From NCBI GenBank assembly GCA_963556195.1, contig CAUVYP010001208.1, positions 310,001 to 374,000 on the forward strand: a stretch of 64,000 nucleotides of DNA, in the 5' to 3' direction. Positions 50,509-63,885 of the stretch are shown one piece after another; within the stretch, counting starts at the first letter, position 1; each line of letters starts with the position of its first letter. The notes below the pieces were generated by a model. The model was not told the DNA's origin, did no database searches, and was given only the letters and a program-made list of their open reading frames with translations. The position numbers and the translations under genes were made by a program. Source of the stretch: Sepiola atlantica. Its lineage: Eukaryota > Mollusca > Cephalopoda > Sepiida > Sepiolidae.

Positions 50509-51435
50509 TTAGCGCGTTTTAAAGTTGATATCGCTTTTGTTTATAACTTCCACATTTATTCGAATTGTGCAACGAAACTTTGCACAGATTAGCGGAGTCA
50601 CATGTTCTACTGAAGTACCAAGTTTCAGAAGTGCAGCTCTTGTACTGCCGGAGATATGTCGATACAAACTGAATACGACAACATCAACAAAATTTAGCGC
50701 GTTTTAAAGTTGATATCGCTTTTGTTTATAACTTCCACATTTATTCGAATTGTGCAACGAAACTTTGCAGACAGTCGCGGAGGCACATTTTCTACTGAAG
50801 TACCAAGTTTCAGAAGTGCAGCTCTTGTACTGCCGGAGATATGTCGATACAAACTGAATACGCAAAACATCAACAAAATTTAGCGCGTTTTAAAGTTGAT
50901 ATCGCTTTTGTTTATAACTTCCACATTTATTCGAATTGTGCAACGAAACTTTGCACAGATTAGCGGAGTCACATGTTCTACTGAAGTACCAAGTTTCAGA
51001 AGTGCAGCTCTTGTACTGCCGGAGATATGTCGATACAAACTGAATACGACAACATCAACAAAATTTAGCGCGTTTTAAAGTTGATATCGCTTTTGTTTAT
51101 AACTTCCACATTTATTCGAATTGTGCAACGAAACTTTGCAGACAGTCGCGGAGGCACATTTTCTACTGAAGTACCAAGTTTCAGAAGTGCAGCTCTTGTA
51201 CTGCCGGAGATATGTCGATACAAACTGAATACGCAAAACATCAACAAAATTTAGCGCGTTTTAAAGTTGATATCGCTTTTGTTTATAACTTCCACATTTA
51301 TTCGAATTGTGCAACGAAACTTTGCACAGATTAGCGGAGTCACATGTTCTACTGAAGTACCAAGTTTCAGAAGTGCAGCTCTTGTACTGCCGGAGATATG
51401 TCGATACAAACTGAATACGACAACATCAACAAAAT
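50509..51435 (+). repeat. 371-bp dimer repeat (A-prime D)
   Basis: A' D, A' D, A' lie at 50509, 50880 and 51251, with a 371-bp period and no visible differences between the first two dimers. A C/D recombinant unit follows at 51436. The same dimer occurs twice in a row at 36571-37126 (A' D A') and once as D A' D at several places. It is a second, lower-order amplification unit. Confidence 0.88.
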
Positions 51436-51621
51436 TTAGCGCGTTTTAAAGTTGATATCGCTTTTGTTTATAACTTCCACATTTATTCGAATTGTGCAAC
51501 GAAACTTTGCAGACAGTCGCGGAGACACATTTTCTACTGAAGTACCAAGTTTCAGAAGTGCAGCTCTTGTACTGCCGGAGATATGTCGATACAAACTGAA
51601 TACGCAAAACATCAACAAAAT
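51436..51621 (+). repeat. Recombinant or mutated monomer, C/D core
   Basis: The core reads gcggagacac (C) followed by attttct (D). A single G-to-A change in a D unit could also produce it. It lies at the end of the A' D dimer array, where its slot is normally D, so mutation of a D unit is at least as likely as recombination. Confidence 0.75.
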
Positions 51622-52551
51622 TTAGCGCGTTTTAAAGTTGATATCGCTTTTGTTTATAACTTCCACATTTATTCGAATTGTGCAACGAAACTTTGCAGAC
51701 AGTCGCGGAGGCACATTTTCTACTGAAGTACCAAGTTTCAGAAGTGCAGCTCTTGTACTGCCGGAGATATGTCGATACAAACTGAATACGCAAAACATCA
51801 ACAAAATTTAGCGCGTTTTAAAGTTGATATCGCTTTTGTTTATAACTTCCACATTTATTCGAATTGTGCAACGAAACTTTGCACAGATTAGCGGAGTCAC
51901 ATGTTCTACTGAAGTACCAAGTTTCAGAAGTGCAGCTCTTGTACTGCCGGAGATATGTCGATACAAACTGAATACGCAAAACATCAACAAAATTTAGCGC
52001 GTTTTAAAGTTGATATCGCTTTTGTTTATAACTTCCACATTTATTCGAATTGTGCAACGAAACTTTGCAGACAGTCGCGGAGACACATGTTCTACTGAAG
52101 TACCAAGTTTCAGAAGTGCAGCTCTTGTACTGCCGGAGATATGTCGATACAAACTGAATACGCAAAACATCAACAAAATTTAGCGCGTTTTAAAGTTGAT
52201 ATCGCTTTTGTTTATAACTTCCACATTTATTCGAATTGTGCAACGAAACTTTGCACAGATTAGCGGAGTCACATGTTCTACTGAAGTACCAAGTTTCAGA
52301 AGTGCAGCTCTTGTACTGCCGGAGATATGTCGATACAAACTGAATACGCAAAACATCGACAAAATTTAGCGCGTTTTAAAGTTGATATCGCTTTTGTTTA
52401 TAACTTCCACATTTTTTCGAATTGTGCAACGAAACTTTGCACAGATTAGCGGAGTCACATTTTCTACTGAAGTACCAAGTTTCAGAAGTGCAGCTCTTGT
52501 ACTGCCGGAGATATGTCGATACAAACTGAATACGCAAAACATCAACAAAAT

Positions 52552-55500
52552 TTAGCGCGTTTTAAAGTTGATATCGCTTTTGTTTATAACTTCCACATTT
52601 ATTCGAATTGTGCAACGAAACTTTGCAGACAGTCGCGGAGACACATGTTCTACTGAAGTACCAAGTTTCAGAAGTGCAGCTCTTGTACTGCCGGAGATAT
52701 GTCGATACAAACTGAATACGACAACATCAACAAAATTTAGCGCGTTTTAAAGTTGATATCGCTTTTGTTTATAACTTCCACATTTATTCGAATTGTGCAA
52801 CGAAACTTTGCAGACAGTCGCGGAGGCACATTTTCTACTGAAGTACCAAGTTTCAGAAGTGCAGCTCTTGTACTGCCGGAGATATGTCGATACAAACTGA
52901 ATACGCAAAACATCAACAAAATTTAGCGCGTTTTAAAGTTGATATCGCTTTTGTTTATAACTTCCACATTTATTCGAATTGTGCAACGAAACTTTGCACA
53001 GATTAGCGGAGTCACATGTTCTACTGAAGTACCAAGTTTCAGAAGTGCAGCTCTTGTACTGCCGGAGATATGTCGATACAAACTGAATACGCAAAACATC
53101 AACAAAATTTAGCGCGTTTTAAAGTTGATATCGCTTTTGTTTATAACTTCCACATTTATTCGAATTGTGCAACGAAACTTTGCACAGATTAGCGGAGTCA
53201 CATGTTCTACTGAAGTACCAAGTTTCAGAAGTGCAGCTCTTGTACTGCCGGAGATATGTCGATACAAACTGAATACGCAAAACATCGACAAAATTTAGCG
53301 CGTTTTAAAGTTGATATCGCTTTTGTTTATAACTTCCACATTTATTCGAATTGTGCAACGAAACTTTGCACAGATTAGCGGAGTCACATTTTCTACTGAA
53401 GTACCAAGTTTCAGAAGTGCAGCTCTTGTACTGCCGGAGATATGTCGATACAAACTGAATACGCAAAACATCAACAAAATTTAGCGCGTTTGAAAGTTGA
53501 TATCCCTTTTGTTTATAACTTCCACATTTATTCGAATTGTGCAACGAAACTTTGCAGACAGTCGCGGAGACACATGTTCTACTGAAGTACCAAGTTTCAG
53601 AAGTGCAGCTCTTGTACTGCCGGAGATATGTCGATACAAACTGAATACGACAACATCAACAAAATTTAGCGCGTTTTAAAGTTGATATCGCTTTTGTTTA
53701 TAACTTCCACATTTATTCGAATTGTGCAACGAAACTTTGCAGACAGTCGCGGAGGCACATTTTCTACTGAAGTACCAAGTTTCAGAAGTGCAGCTCTTGT
53801 ACTGCCGGAGATATGTCGATACAAACTGAATACGCAAAACATCAACAAAATTTAGCGCGTTTTAAAGTTGATATCGCTTTTGTTTATAACTTCCACATTT
53901 ATTCGAATTGTGCAACGAAACTTTGCACAGATTAGCGGAGTCACATGTTCTACTGAAGTACCAAGTTTCAGAAGTGCAGCTCTTGTACTGCCGGAGATAT
54001 GTCGATACAAACTGAATACGACAACATCAGCAAAATTTAGCGCGTTTTAAAGTTGATATCGCTTTTGTTTATAACTTCCACATTTATTCGAATTGTGCAA
54101 CGAAACTTTGCAGACAGTCGCGGAGGCACATTTTCTACTGAAGTACCAAGTTTCAGAAGTGCAGCTCTTGTACTGCCGGAGATATGTCGATACAAACTGA
54201 ATACGCAAAACATCAACAAAATTTAGCGCGTTTTAAAGTTGATATCGCTTTTGTTTATAACTTCCACATTTATTCGAATTGTGCAACGAAACTTTGCACA
54301 GATTAGCGGAGTCACATGTTCTACTGAAGTACCAAGTTTCAGAAGTGCAGCTCTTGTACTGCCGGAGATATGTCGATACAAACTGAATACGCAAAACATC
54401 GACAAAATTTAGCGCGTTTTAAAGTTGATATCGCTTTTGTTTATAACTTCCACATTTATTCGAATTGTGCAACGAAACTTTGCAGACAGTCGCGGAGACA
54501 CATGTTCTACTGAAGTACCAAGTTTCAGAAGTGCAGCTCTTGTACTGCCGGAGATATGTCGATACAAACTGAATACGACAACATCAACAAAATTTAGCGC
54601 GTTTTAAAGTTGATATCGCTTTTGTTTATAACTTCCACATTTATTCGAATTGTGCAACGAAACTTTGCAGACAGTCGCGGAGGCACATTTTCTACTGAAG
54701 TACCAAGTTTCAGAAGTGCAGCTCTTGTACTGCCGGAGATATGTCGATACAAACTGAATACGCAAAACATCAACAAAATTTAGCGCGTTTTAAAGTTGAT
54801 ATCGCTTTTGTTTATAACTTCCACATTTATTCGAATTGTGCAACGAAACTTTGCACAGATTAGCGGAGTCACATGTTCTACTGAAGTACCAAGTTTCAGA
54901 AGTGCAGCTCTTGTACTGCCGGAGATATGTCGATACAAACTGAATACGCAAAACATCAACAAAATTTAGCGCGTTTTAAAGTTGATATCGCTTTTGTTTA
55001 TAACTTCCACATTTATTCGAATTGTGCAACGAAACTTTGCAGACAGTCGCGGAGACACATGTTCTACTGAAGTACCAAGTTTCAGAAGTGCAGCTCTTGT
55101 ACTGCCGGAGATATGTCGATACAAACTGAATACGCAAATCATTAACAAAATTTAGCGCGTTTTAAAGTTGATATCGCTTTTGTTTATAACTTCCACATTT
55201 ATTCGAATTGTGCAACGAAACTTTGCACAGATTAGCGGAGTCACATGTTCTACTGAAGTACCAAGTTTCAGAAGTGCAGCTCTTGTACTGCCGGAGATAT
55301 GTCGATACAAACTGAATACGCAAAACATCGACAAAATTTAGCGCGTTTTAAAGTTGATATCGCTTTTGTTTATAACTTCCACATTTATTCGAATTGTGCA
55401 ACGAAACTTTGCACAGATTAGCGGAGTCACATTTTCTACTGAAGTACCAAGTTTCAGAAGTGCAGCTCTTGTACTGCCGGAGATATGTCGATACAAACTG

Positions 55501-56451
55501 AATACGCAAAACATCAACAAAATTTAGCGCGTTTGAAAGTTGATATCGCTTTTGTTTATAACTTCCACATTTATTCGAATTGTGCAACGAAACTTTGCAG
55601 ACAGTCGCGGAGACACATGTTCTACTGAAGTACCAAGTTTCAGAAGTGCAGCTCTTGTACTGCCGGAGATATGTCGATACAAACTGAATACGACAACATC
55701 AACAAAATTTAGCGCGTTTTAAAGTTGATATCGCTTTTGTTTATAACTTCCACATTTATTCGAATTGTGCAACGAAACTTTGCAGACAGTCGCGGAGGCA
55801 CATTTTCTACTGAAGTACCAAGTTTCAGAAGTGCAGCTCTTGTACTGCCGGAGATATGTCGATACAAACTGAATACGCAAAACATCAACAAAATTTAGCG
55901 CGTTTTAAAGTTGATATCGCTTTTGTTTATAACTTCCACATTTATTCGAATTGTGCAACGAAACTTTGCACAGATTAGCGGAGTCACATGTTCTACTGAA
56001 GTACCAAGTTTCAGAAGTGCAGCTCTTGTACTGCCGGAGATATGTCGATACAAACTGAATACGACAACATCAGCAAAATTTAGCGCGTTTTAAAGTTGAT
56101 ATCGCTTTTGTTTATAACTTCCACATTTATTCGAATTGTGCAACGAAACTTTGCAGACAGTCGCGGAGGCACATTTTCTACTGAAGTACCAAGTTTCAGA
56201 AGTGCAGCTCTTGTACTGCCGGAGATATGTCGATACAAACTGAATACGCAAAACATCAACAAAATTTAGCGCGTTTTAAAGTTGATATCGCTTTTGTTTA
56301 TAACTTCCACATTTATTCGAATTGTGCAACGAAACTTTGCACAGATTAGCGGAGTCACATGTTCTACTGAAGTACCAAGTTTCAGAAGTGCAGCTCTTGT
56401 ACTGCCGGAGATATGTCGATACAAACTGAATACGCAAACTATCAACAAAAT
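52552..56451 (+). repeat. Array segment 11: 21 units, A/B/C/D only, 11-unit spacing
   Basis: Unit order: C' D A A B C' D A' D A C' D A C A B C' D A' D A. The sub-block B C' D A' D A occurs at 53295 and 55338, 2043 bp apart, and both copies have the private acatcagcaaaa. The C' at 53481 has tatcccttttg, which disrupts the usual tatcgcttttg. The C unit at 54966 ends with caaatcattaac. Confidence 0.9.
53295..56451 (+). repeat. 11-unit (2043-bp) spaced HOR
   Basis: B C' D A' D A occupies 53295-54408 and 55338-56451. Both A' units have the private acatcagcaaaa (53852, 55895), 2043 bp apart, equal to eight 186-bp and three 185-bp units. The intervening units are C' D A C A, so the copies are blocks in a longer period. 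Confidence 0.88.
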
Positions 56452-58497
56452 TTAGTGCGATTTAAAGTTGATATCGCTTTTGTTTATAACTTCACCATTC
56501 TTTAGAATTGTGCAACGAAACTTTGCAGAGATAAGCGGAGTCACATGCTCTACTGAAGTACCAAGTTTCAGAAGTGCAGCTCTTTTACTGCCGGAGATAT
56601 GTCGATACAAACTGAATACGCAAAACATCGACAAAATTTAGCGCGTTTTAAAGTTGATATCGCTATTGTTTATAACTTCCACATTTATTCGAATTGTGCA
56701 ACGAAACTTTGCAGACAGTCGCGGAGGCACATTTTCTACTGAAGTACCAAGTTTCAGAAGTGCAGCTCTTGTACTGCCGGAGATATGTCGATACAAACTG
56801 AATACGCAAAACATCAACAAAATTTAGCGCGTTTTAAAGTTGATATCGCTTTTGTTTATAACTTCCACATTTATTCGAATTGTGCAACGAAACTTTGCAC
56901 AGATTAGCGGAGTCACATGTTCTACTGAAGTACTAAGTTTCAGAAGTGCAGCTCTTGTACTGCCGGAGATATGTCGATACAAACTGAATACGCAAAACAT
57001 CAACAAAATTTAGCGCGTTTTAAAGTTGATATCGCTTTTGTTTATAACTTCCACATTTATTCGAATTGTGCAACGAAACTTTGCAGACAGTCGCGGATAG
57101 GCCTTATCTACTGAAGTACCAAGTTTCAGAAGTGCAGCTCTTGTACTGCCGGAGATATGTCGATACAAACTGAATACGCAAAACATCAACAAAATTTAGC
57201 GCGTTTTAAAGTTGATATCGCTTTTGTTTATAACTTCCACATTTATTCGAATTGTGCAACGAAACTTTGCACAGATTAGCGGAGTCACATTTTCTACTGA
57301 AGTACCAAGTTTCAGAAGTGCAGGTCTTGTACTGCCGGAGATATGTCGATACAAACTGAATACGCAAAACATCAACAAAATTTAGCGCGTTTTAAAGTTG
57401 ATATCGCTTTTGTTTATAACTTCCACATTTATTCGAATTGTGCAACGAAACTTTGCACAGATTAGCGGAGTCACATGTTCTACTGAAGTACCAAGTTTCA
57501 GAAGTGCAGCTCTTGTACTGCCGGAGATATGTCGATACAAACTGAATACGCAAAACATCAACAAAATTTAGCGCGTTTTAAAGTTGATATCGCTTTTGTT
57601 TATAACTTCCACATTTATTCGAATTGTGCAACGAAACTTTGCAGACAGTCGCGGATAGGCCTTATCTACTGAAGTACCAAGTTTCAGAAGTGCAGCTCTT
57701 GTACTGCCGGAGATATGTCGATACAAACTGAATACGCAAAACCTCGACAAAATTTAGCGCGTTTTAAAGTTGATATCGCTTTTGTTTATAACTTCCACAT
57801 TTATTCGAATTGTGCAACGAAACTTTGCACAGATTAGCGGAGTCACATTTTCTACTGAAGTACCAAGTTTCAGAAGTGCAGCTCTTTTACTGCCGGAGAT
57901 ATGTCGATACAAACTGAATACGCAAAACATCAACAAAATTTAGCGCGTTTTAAAGTTGATATCGCTTTTGTTTATAACTTCCACATTTATTCGAATTGTG
58001 CAACGAAACTTTGCAGACAGTCGCGGAGACACATGTTCTACTGAAGTACCAAGTTTCAGAAGTGCAGCTCTTGTACTGCCGGAGATATGTCGATACAAAC
58101 TGAATACGCAAAACATCAACAAAATTTAGCGCGTTTTAAAGTTGATATCGCTTTTGTTTATAACTTCCACATTTATTCGAATTGTGCAACGAAACTTTGC
58201 ACAGATTAGCGGAGTCACATGTTCTACTGAAGTACCAAGTTTCAGAAGTGCAGCTCTTGTACTGCCGGAGATATGTCGATACAAACTGAATACGCAAAAC
58301 ATCGACAAACTTTAGCGCGTTTTAAAGTTGATATCGCTTTTGTTTATAACTTCCACATTTATTCGAATTGTGCAACGAAACTTTGCACAGATTAGCGGAG
58401 TCACATTTTCTACTGAAGTACCAAGTTTCAGAAGTGCAGCTCTTGTACTGCCGGAGATATGTCGATACAAACTGAATACGCAAAACATCAACAAAAT

Positions 58498-58680
58498 TTA
58501 GCGCGTTTGAAAGTTGATATCGCTTTTGTTTATAACTTCCACATTTATTCGAATTGTGCAACGAAACTTTGCAGACAGTCGCGGACACATGTTCTACTGA
58601 AGTACCAAGTTTCAGAAGTGCAGCTCTTGTACTGCCGGAGATATGTCGATACAAACTGAATACGACAACATCAACAAAAT
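58498..58680 (+). repeat. 183-bp C monomer with an additional 2-bp deletion
   Basis: This is the only 183-bp unit of the window. It has a C core reading gtcgcggacacatg, two bases shorter than the usual gtcgcggagacacatg, plus the 1-bp-shorter right end of C-prime. It has gtttgaaag at the start and follows a B unit, as C units usually do. Confidence 0.93.
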
Positions 58681-59796
58681 TTAGCGCGTTTTAAAGTTGA
58701 TATCGCTTTTGTTTATAACTTCCACATTTATTCGAATTGTGCAACGAAACTTTGCAGACAGTCGCGGAGGCACATTTTCTACTGAAGTACCAAGTTTCAG
58801 AAGTGCAGCTCTTGTACTGCCGGAGATATGTCGATACAAACTGAATACGCAAAACATCAACAAAATTTAGCGCGTTTTAAAGTTGATATCGCTTTTGTTT
58901 ATAACTTCCACATTTATTCGAATTGTGCAACGAAACTTTGCACAGATTAGCGGAGTCACATGTTCTACTGAAGTACCAAGTTTCAGAAGTGCAGCTCTTG
59001 TACTGCCGGAGATATGTCGATACAAACTGAATACGCAAAACATCAACAAAATTAACCGCGTTTTAAAGTTGATATCGCTTTTGTTTATAACTTCCACATT
59101 TATTCGAATTGTGCAACGAAACTTTGCAGACAGTCGCGGATAGGCCTTATCTACTGAAGTACCAAGTTTCAGAAGTGCAGCTCTTGTACTGCCGGAGATA
59201 TGTCGATACAAACTGAATACGCAAAACATCGACAAAATTTAGCGCGTTTTAAAGTTGATATCGCTATTGTTTATAACTTCCACATTTATTCGAATTGTGC
59301 AACGAAACTTTGCACAGATTAGCGGAGTCACATTTTCTACTGAAGTACTAAGTTTCAGAAGTGCAGCTCTTGTACTGCCGGAGATATGTCGATACAAACT
59401 GAATACGCAAAACATCGACAAAATTTAGCGCGTTTTAAAGTTGATATCGCTTTTGTTTATAACTTCCACATTTATTCGAATTGTGCAACGAAACTTTGCA
59501 CAGATTAGCGGAGTCACATTTTCTACTGAAGTACCAAGTTTCAGAAGTGCAGCTCTTGTACTGCCGGAGATATGTCGATACAAACTGAATACGCAAAACA
59601 TCAACAAAATTTAGCGCGTTTTAAAGTTGATATCGCTTTTGTTTATAACTTCCACATTTATTCGAATTGTGCAACGAAACTTTGCAGACAGTCGCGGAGA
59701 CACATGTTCTACTGAAGTACCAAGTTTCAGAAGTGCAGCTCTTGTACTGCCGGAGATATGTCGATACAAACTGAATACGCAAAACATCAACAAAAT

Positions 59797-61655
59797 TTAG
59801 CGCGTTTTAAAGTTGATATCGCTTTTGTTTATAACTTCCACATTTATTCGAATTGTGCAACGAAACTTTGCACAGATTAGCGGAGTCACATGTTCCACTG
59901 AAGTACCAAGTTTCAGAAGTGCAGCTCTTGTACTGCCGGAGATATGTCGATACAAACTGAATACGCAAAACATCGACAAACTTTAGCGCGTTTTAAAGTT
60001 GATATCGCTTTTGTTTATAACTTCCACATTTATTCGAATTGTGCAACGAAACTTTGCACAGATTAGCGGAGTCACATTTTCTACTGAAGTACCAAGTTTC
60101 AGAAGTGCAGCTCTTGTACTGCCGGAGATATGTCGATACAAACTGAATACGCAAAACATCAACAAAATTTAGCGCGTTTGAAAGTTGATATCGCTTTTGT
60201 TTATAACTTCCACATTTATTCGAATTGTGCAACGAAACTTTGCCGACAGTCGCGGAGGCACATTTTCTACTGAAGTACCAAGTTTCAGAAGTGCAGCTCT
60301 TGTACTGCCGGAGATATGTCGATACAAACTGAATACGCAAAACATCAACAAAATTAAGCGCGTTTTAAAGTTGATATCGCTTTTGTTTATAACTTCCACA
60401 TTTATTCGAATTGTGCAACGAAACTTTGCAGACAGTCGCGGAGACACATGTTCTACTGAAGTACCAAGTTTCAGAAGTGCAGCTCTTGTACTGCCGGAGA
60501 TATGTCGATACAAACTGAATACGACAACATCAACAAAATTTAGCGCGTTTTAAAGTTGATATCGCTTTTGTTTATAACTTCCACATTTATTCGAATTGTG
60601 CAACGAAACTTTGCAGACAGTCGCGGAGGCACATTTTCTACTGAAGTACCAAGTTTCAGAAGTGCAGCTCTTGTACTGCCGGAGATATGTCGATACAAAC
60701 TGAATACGCAAAACATCAACAAAATTTAGCGCGTTTTAAAGTTGATATCGCTTTTGTTTATAACTTCCACATTTATTCGAATTGTGCAACGAAACTTTGC
60801 ACAGATTAGCGGAGTCACATGTTCTACTGAAGTACCAAGTTTCAGAAGTGCAGCTCTTGTACTGCCGGAGATATGTCGATACAAACTGAATACGCAAAAC
60901 ATCAACAAAATTTAGCGCGTTTTAAAGTTGATATCGCTTTTGTTTATAACTTCCACATTTATTCGAATTGTGCAACGAAACTTTGCAGACAGTCGCGGAG
61001 ACACATGTTCTACTGAAGTACCAAGTTTCAGAAGTGCAGCTCTTGTACTGCCGGAGATATGTCGATACAAACTGAATACGCAAAACATCAACAAAATTCA
61101 GCGCGTTTTAAAGTTGATATCGCTTTTGTTTATAACTTCCACATTTATTCGAATTGTGCAACGAAACTTTGCACAGATTAGCGGAGTCACATGTTCTACT
61201 GAAGTACCAAGTTTCAGAAGTGCAGCTCTTGTACTGCCGGAGATATGTCGATACAAACTGAATACGCAAAACATCGACAAACTTTAGCGCGTTTTAAAGT
61301 TGATATCGCTTTTGTTTATAACTTCCACATTTATTCGAATTGTGCAACGAAACTTTGCACAGATTAGCGGAGTCACATTTTCTACTGAAGTACCAAGTTT
61401 CAGAAGTGCAGCTCTTGTACTGCCGGAGATATGTCGATACAAACTGAATACGCAAAACATCAACAAAATTTAGCGCGTTTGAAAGTTGATATCGCTTTTG
61501 TTTATAACTTCCACATTTATTCGAATTGTGCAACGAAACTTTGCCGACAGTCGCGGAGGCACATTTTCTACTGAAGTACCAAGTTTCAGAAGTGCAGCTC
61601 TTGTACTGCCGGAGATATGTCGATACAAACTGAATACGCAAAACATCAACAAAAT
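59797..61655 (+). repeat. HOR: 7-unit, 1301-bp period
   Basis: A B D C' D A C (59797-61097) is followed by A B D (61098-61655). Shared markers are gacaaacttt at the end of the A units and ttgccgacag in the D units (60169, 61470), both at 1301-bp spacing. The A unit at 58126 also has gacaaacttt, but its B is followed by the 183-bp C'' instead of D. Confidence 0.88.
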
Positions 61656-61841
61656 TTAGCGCGTTTTAAAGTTGATATCGCTTTTGTTTATAACTTCCAC
61701 ATTTATTCGAATTGTGCAACGAAACTTTGCACAGATTAGCGGAGTCACATGTTCTACTGAAGTACCAAGTTTCAGAAGTGCAGCTCTTGTACTGCCGGAG
61801 ATATGTCGATACAAACTGAATACGCAAACTATCAACAAAAT

Positions 61842-62027
61842 TTAGTGCGATTTAAAGTTGATATCGCTTTTGTTTATAACTTCACCATTCTTTAGAATTG
61901 TGCAACGAAACTTTGCACAGATTAGCGGAGTCACATTTTCTACTGAAGTACCAAGTTTCAGAAGTGCAGCTCTTGTACTGCCGGAGATATGTCGATACAA
62001 ACTGAATACGCAAAACATCAACAAAAT
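61842..62027 (+). repeat. Recombinant monomer, F left half and B right half
   Basis: The unit starts tttagtgcgattt and has caccattctttagaatt, both F-specific, then continues with the B core acagattagcgg with cacatttt and cttgtactg. The switch lies in the tract shared by F and B at unit positions about 55-75 (gaattgtgcaacgaaac and following bases). Confidence 0.93.
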
Positions 62028-63141
62028 TTAGCGCGTTTTAAAGTGGATATCGCTTTTGTTTATAACTTCCACATTTATTCGAATTGTGCAACGAAACTTT
62101 GCACAGATTAGCGGAGTCACATTTTCTACTGAAGTACCAAGTTTCAGAAGTGCAGCTCTTGTACTGCCGGAGATATGTCGATACAAACTGAATACGCAAA
62201 ACATCAACAAAATTTAGCGCGTTTGAAAGTTGATATCGCTTTTGTTTACAACTTCCACATTTATTCGAATTGTGCAACGAAACTTTGCAGACAGTCGCGG
62301 AGACACATGTTCTACTGAAGTACCAAGTTTCAGAAGTGCAGCTCTTGTACTGCCGGAGATATGTCGATACAAACTGAATACGACAACATCAACAAAATTT
62401 AGCGCGTTTTAAAGTTGATATCGCTTTTGTTTATAACTTCCACATTTATTCGAATTGTGCAACGAAACTTTGCAGACAGTCGCGGAGGCACATTTTCTAC
62501 TGAAGTACCAAGTTTCAGAAGTGCAGCTCTTGTACTGCCGGAGATATGTCGATACAAACTGAATACGCAAAACATCAACAAAATTTAGCGCGTTTTAAAG
62601 TTGATATCGCTTTTGTTTATAACTTCCACATTTATTCGAATTGTGCAACGAAACTTTGCACAGATTAGCGGAGTCACATGTTCTACTGAAGTACCAAGTT
62701 TCAGAAGTGCAGCTCTTGTACTGCCGGAGATATGTCGATACAAACTGAATACGCAAAACATCAACAAAATTTAGCGCGTTTGAAAGTTGATATCGCTTTT
62801 GTTTATAACTTCCACATTTATTCGAATTGTGCAACGAAACTTTGCAGACAGTCGCGGAGACACATGTTCTACTGAAGTACCAAGTTTCAGAAGTGCAGCT
62901 CTTGTACTGCCGGAGATATGTCGATACAAACTGAATACGACAACATCAACAAAATTTAGCGCGTTTTAAAGTTGATATCGCTTTTGTTTATAACTTCCAC
63001 ATTTATTCGAATTGTGCAACGAAACTTTGCAGACAGTCGCGGAGGCACATTTTCTACTGAAGTACCAAGTTTCAGAAGTGCAGCTCTTGTACTGCCGGAG
63101 ATATGTCGATACAAACTGAATACGCAAAACATCAACAAAAT

Positions 63142-63327
63142 TTAGCGCGTTTTAAAGTTGATATCGCTTTTGTTTATAACTTCCACATTTATTCGAATTG
63201 TGCAACGAAACTTTGCAGAGATAAGCGGAGTCACATGCTCTACTGAAGTACCAAGTTTCAGAAGTGCAGCTCTTTTACTGCCGGAGATATGTCGATACAA
63301 ACTGAATACGCAAAACATCGACAAAAT
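63142..63327 (+). repeat. Recombinant monomer, A/B-like left half and F right half
   Basis: The unit starts gcgcgttttaaag and has cacatttattcg, then switches to the F core agagataagcgg with cacatgct and cttttactg. The switch is in the same interval, about 55-75, as in the unit at 61842, with the halves reversed. The left half does not distinguish A, B, C, D or E. Confidence 0.92.
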
Positions 63328-63885
63328 TTAGCGCGTTTTAAAGTTGATATCGCTTTTGTTTATAACTTCCACATTTATTCGAATTGTGCAACGAAACTTT
63401 GCACAGATTAGCGGAGTCACATTTTCTACTGAAGTACCAAGTTTCAGAAGTGCAGCTCTTGTACTGCCGGAGATATGTCGATACAAACTGAATACGCAAA
63501 CTATCAATAAAATTTAGTGCGATTTAAAGTTGATATCGCTTTTGTTTATAACTTCACCATTCTTTAGAATTGTGCAACGAAACTTTGCAGAGATAAGCGG
63601 AGTCACATGCTCTACTGAAGTACCAAGTTTCAGAAGTGCAGCTCTTTTACTGCCGGAGATATGTCGATACAAACTGAATACGCAAAACATCGACAAAATT
63701 TAGCGCGTTTTAAAGTTGATATCGCTTTTGTTTATAACTTCCACATTTATTCGAATTGTGCAACGAAACTTTGCACAGATTAGCGGAGTCACATTTTCTA
63801 CTGAAGTACTAAGTTTCAGAAGTGCAGCTCTTGTACTGCCGGAGATATGTCGATACAAACTGAATACGCAAAACATCGACAAAAT

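Larger units (their letters stand above)
45862..52551 (+). repeat. Array segment 10: 36 units, 9/10-unit HOR plus dimer expansion
   Basis: Unit order: C' C D A C B A B B, then C' C D A C C B A B B, then C' C D A C A A' D A' D A' C/D D A C A B. Each of the three runs starts with the cgcgaagac C' unit. The third contains a short 371-bp A' D dimer array (50509-51435). The unit at 51436 has a C-like left core (gagacac) with a D-like attttct. The A unit at 50323 has ttgtagtgcc for ttgtactgcc. Confidence 0.9.
56452..63885 (+). repeat. Array segment 12: 40 units, E and F return, several recombinants
   Basis: Unit order: F D A E B A E B C A B C'' D A E B* B C A B D C' D A C A B D A F/B B C' D A C' D B/F B F B*. 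C'' (58498) is the only 183-bp unit. The F/B (61842) and B/F (63142) units have complementary left and right halves. Two units, 56638 and 59239, share ctattgttt for cttttgttt. The marker gacaaacttt ends the A units at 58126, 59797 and 61098. Confidence 0.9.

Noticed and set aside
2767..62969. Plus-strand open frames of 60 to 122 residues, mostly in the 185-bp units
   Set aside because: They begin at the TTG just before ATATCG and exist because the 1-bp-shorter right end shifts the frame past a stop. They are by-products of the C-prime and A-prime length variants, with no start context or domain to support translation.
147..63882. A 60-residue minus-strand open frame in almost every unit, and occasional 79- to 122-residue frames
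   Set aside because: The unit length is 186 = 3 x 62, so one frame repeats in register and is closed by the same stop (complement of TTA at each boundary) every unit. Longer ones arise only where that boundary is mutated (ATAG, GTAG, TTAACC). They start at TTG, change with satellite variants, have no recognisable domain, and there is no sign of selection on codons.
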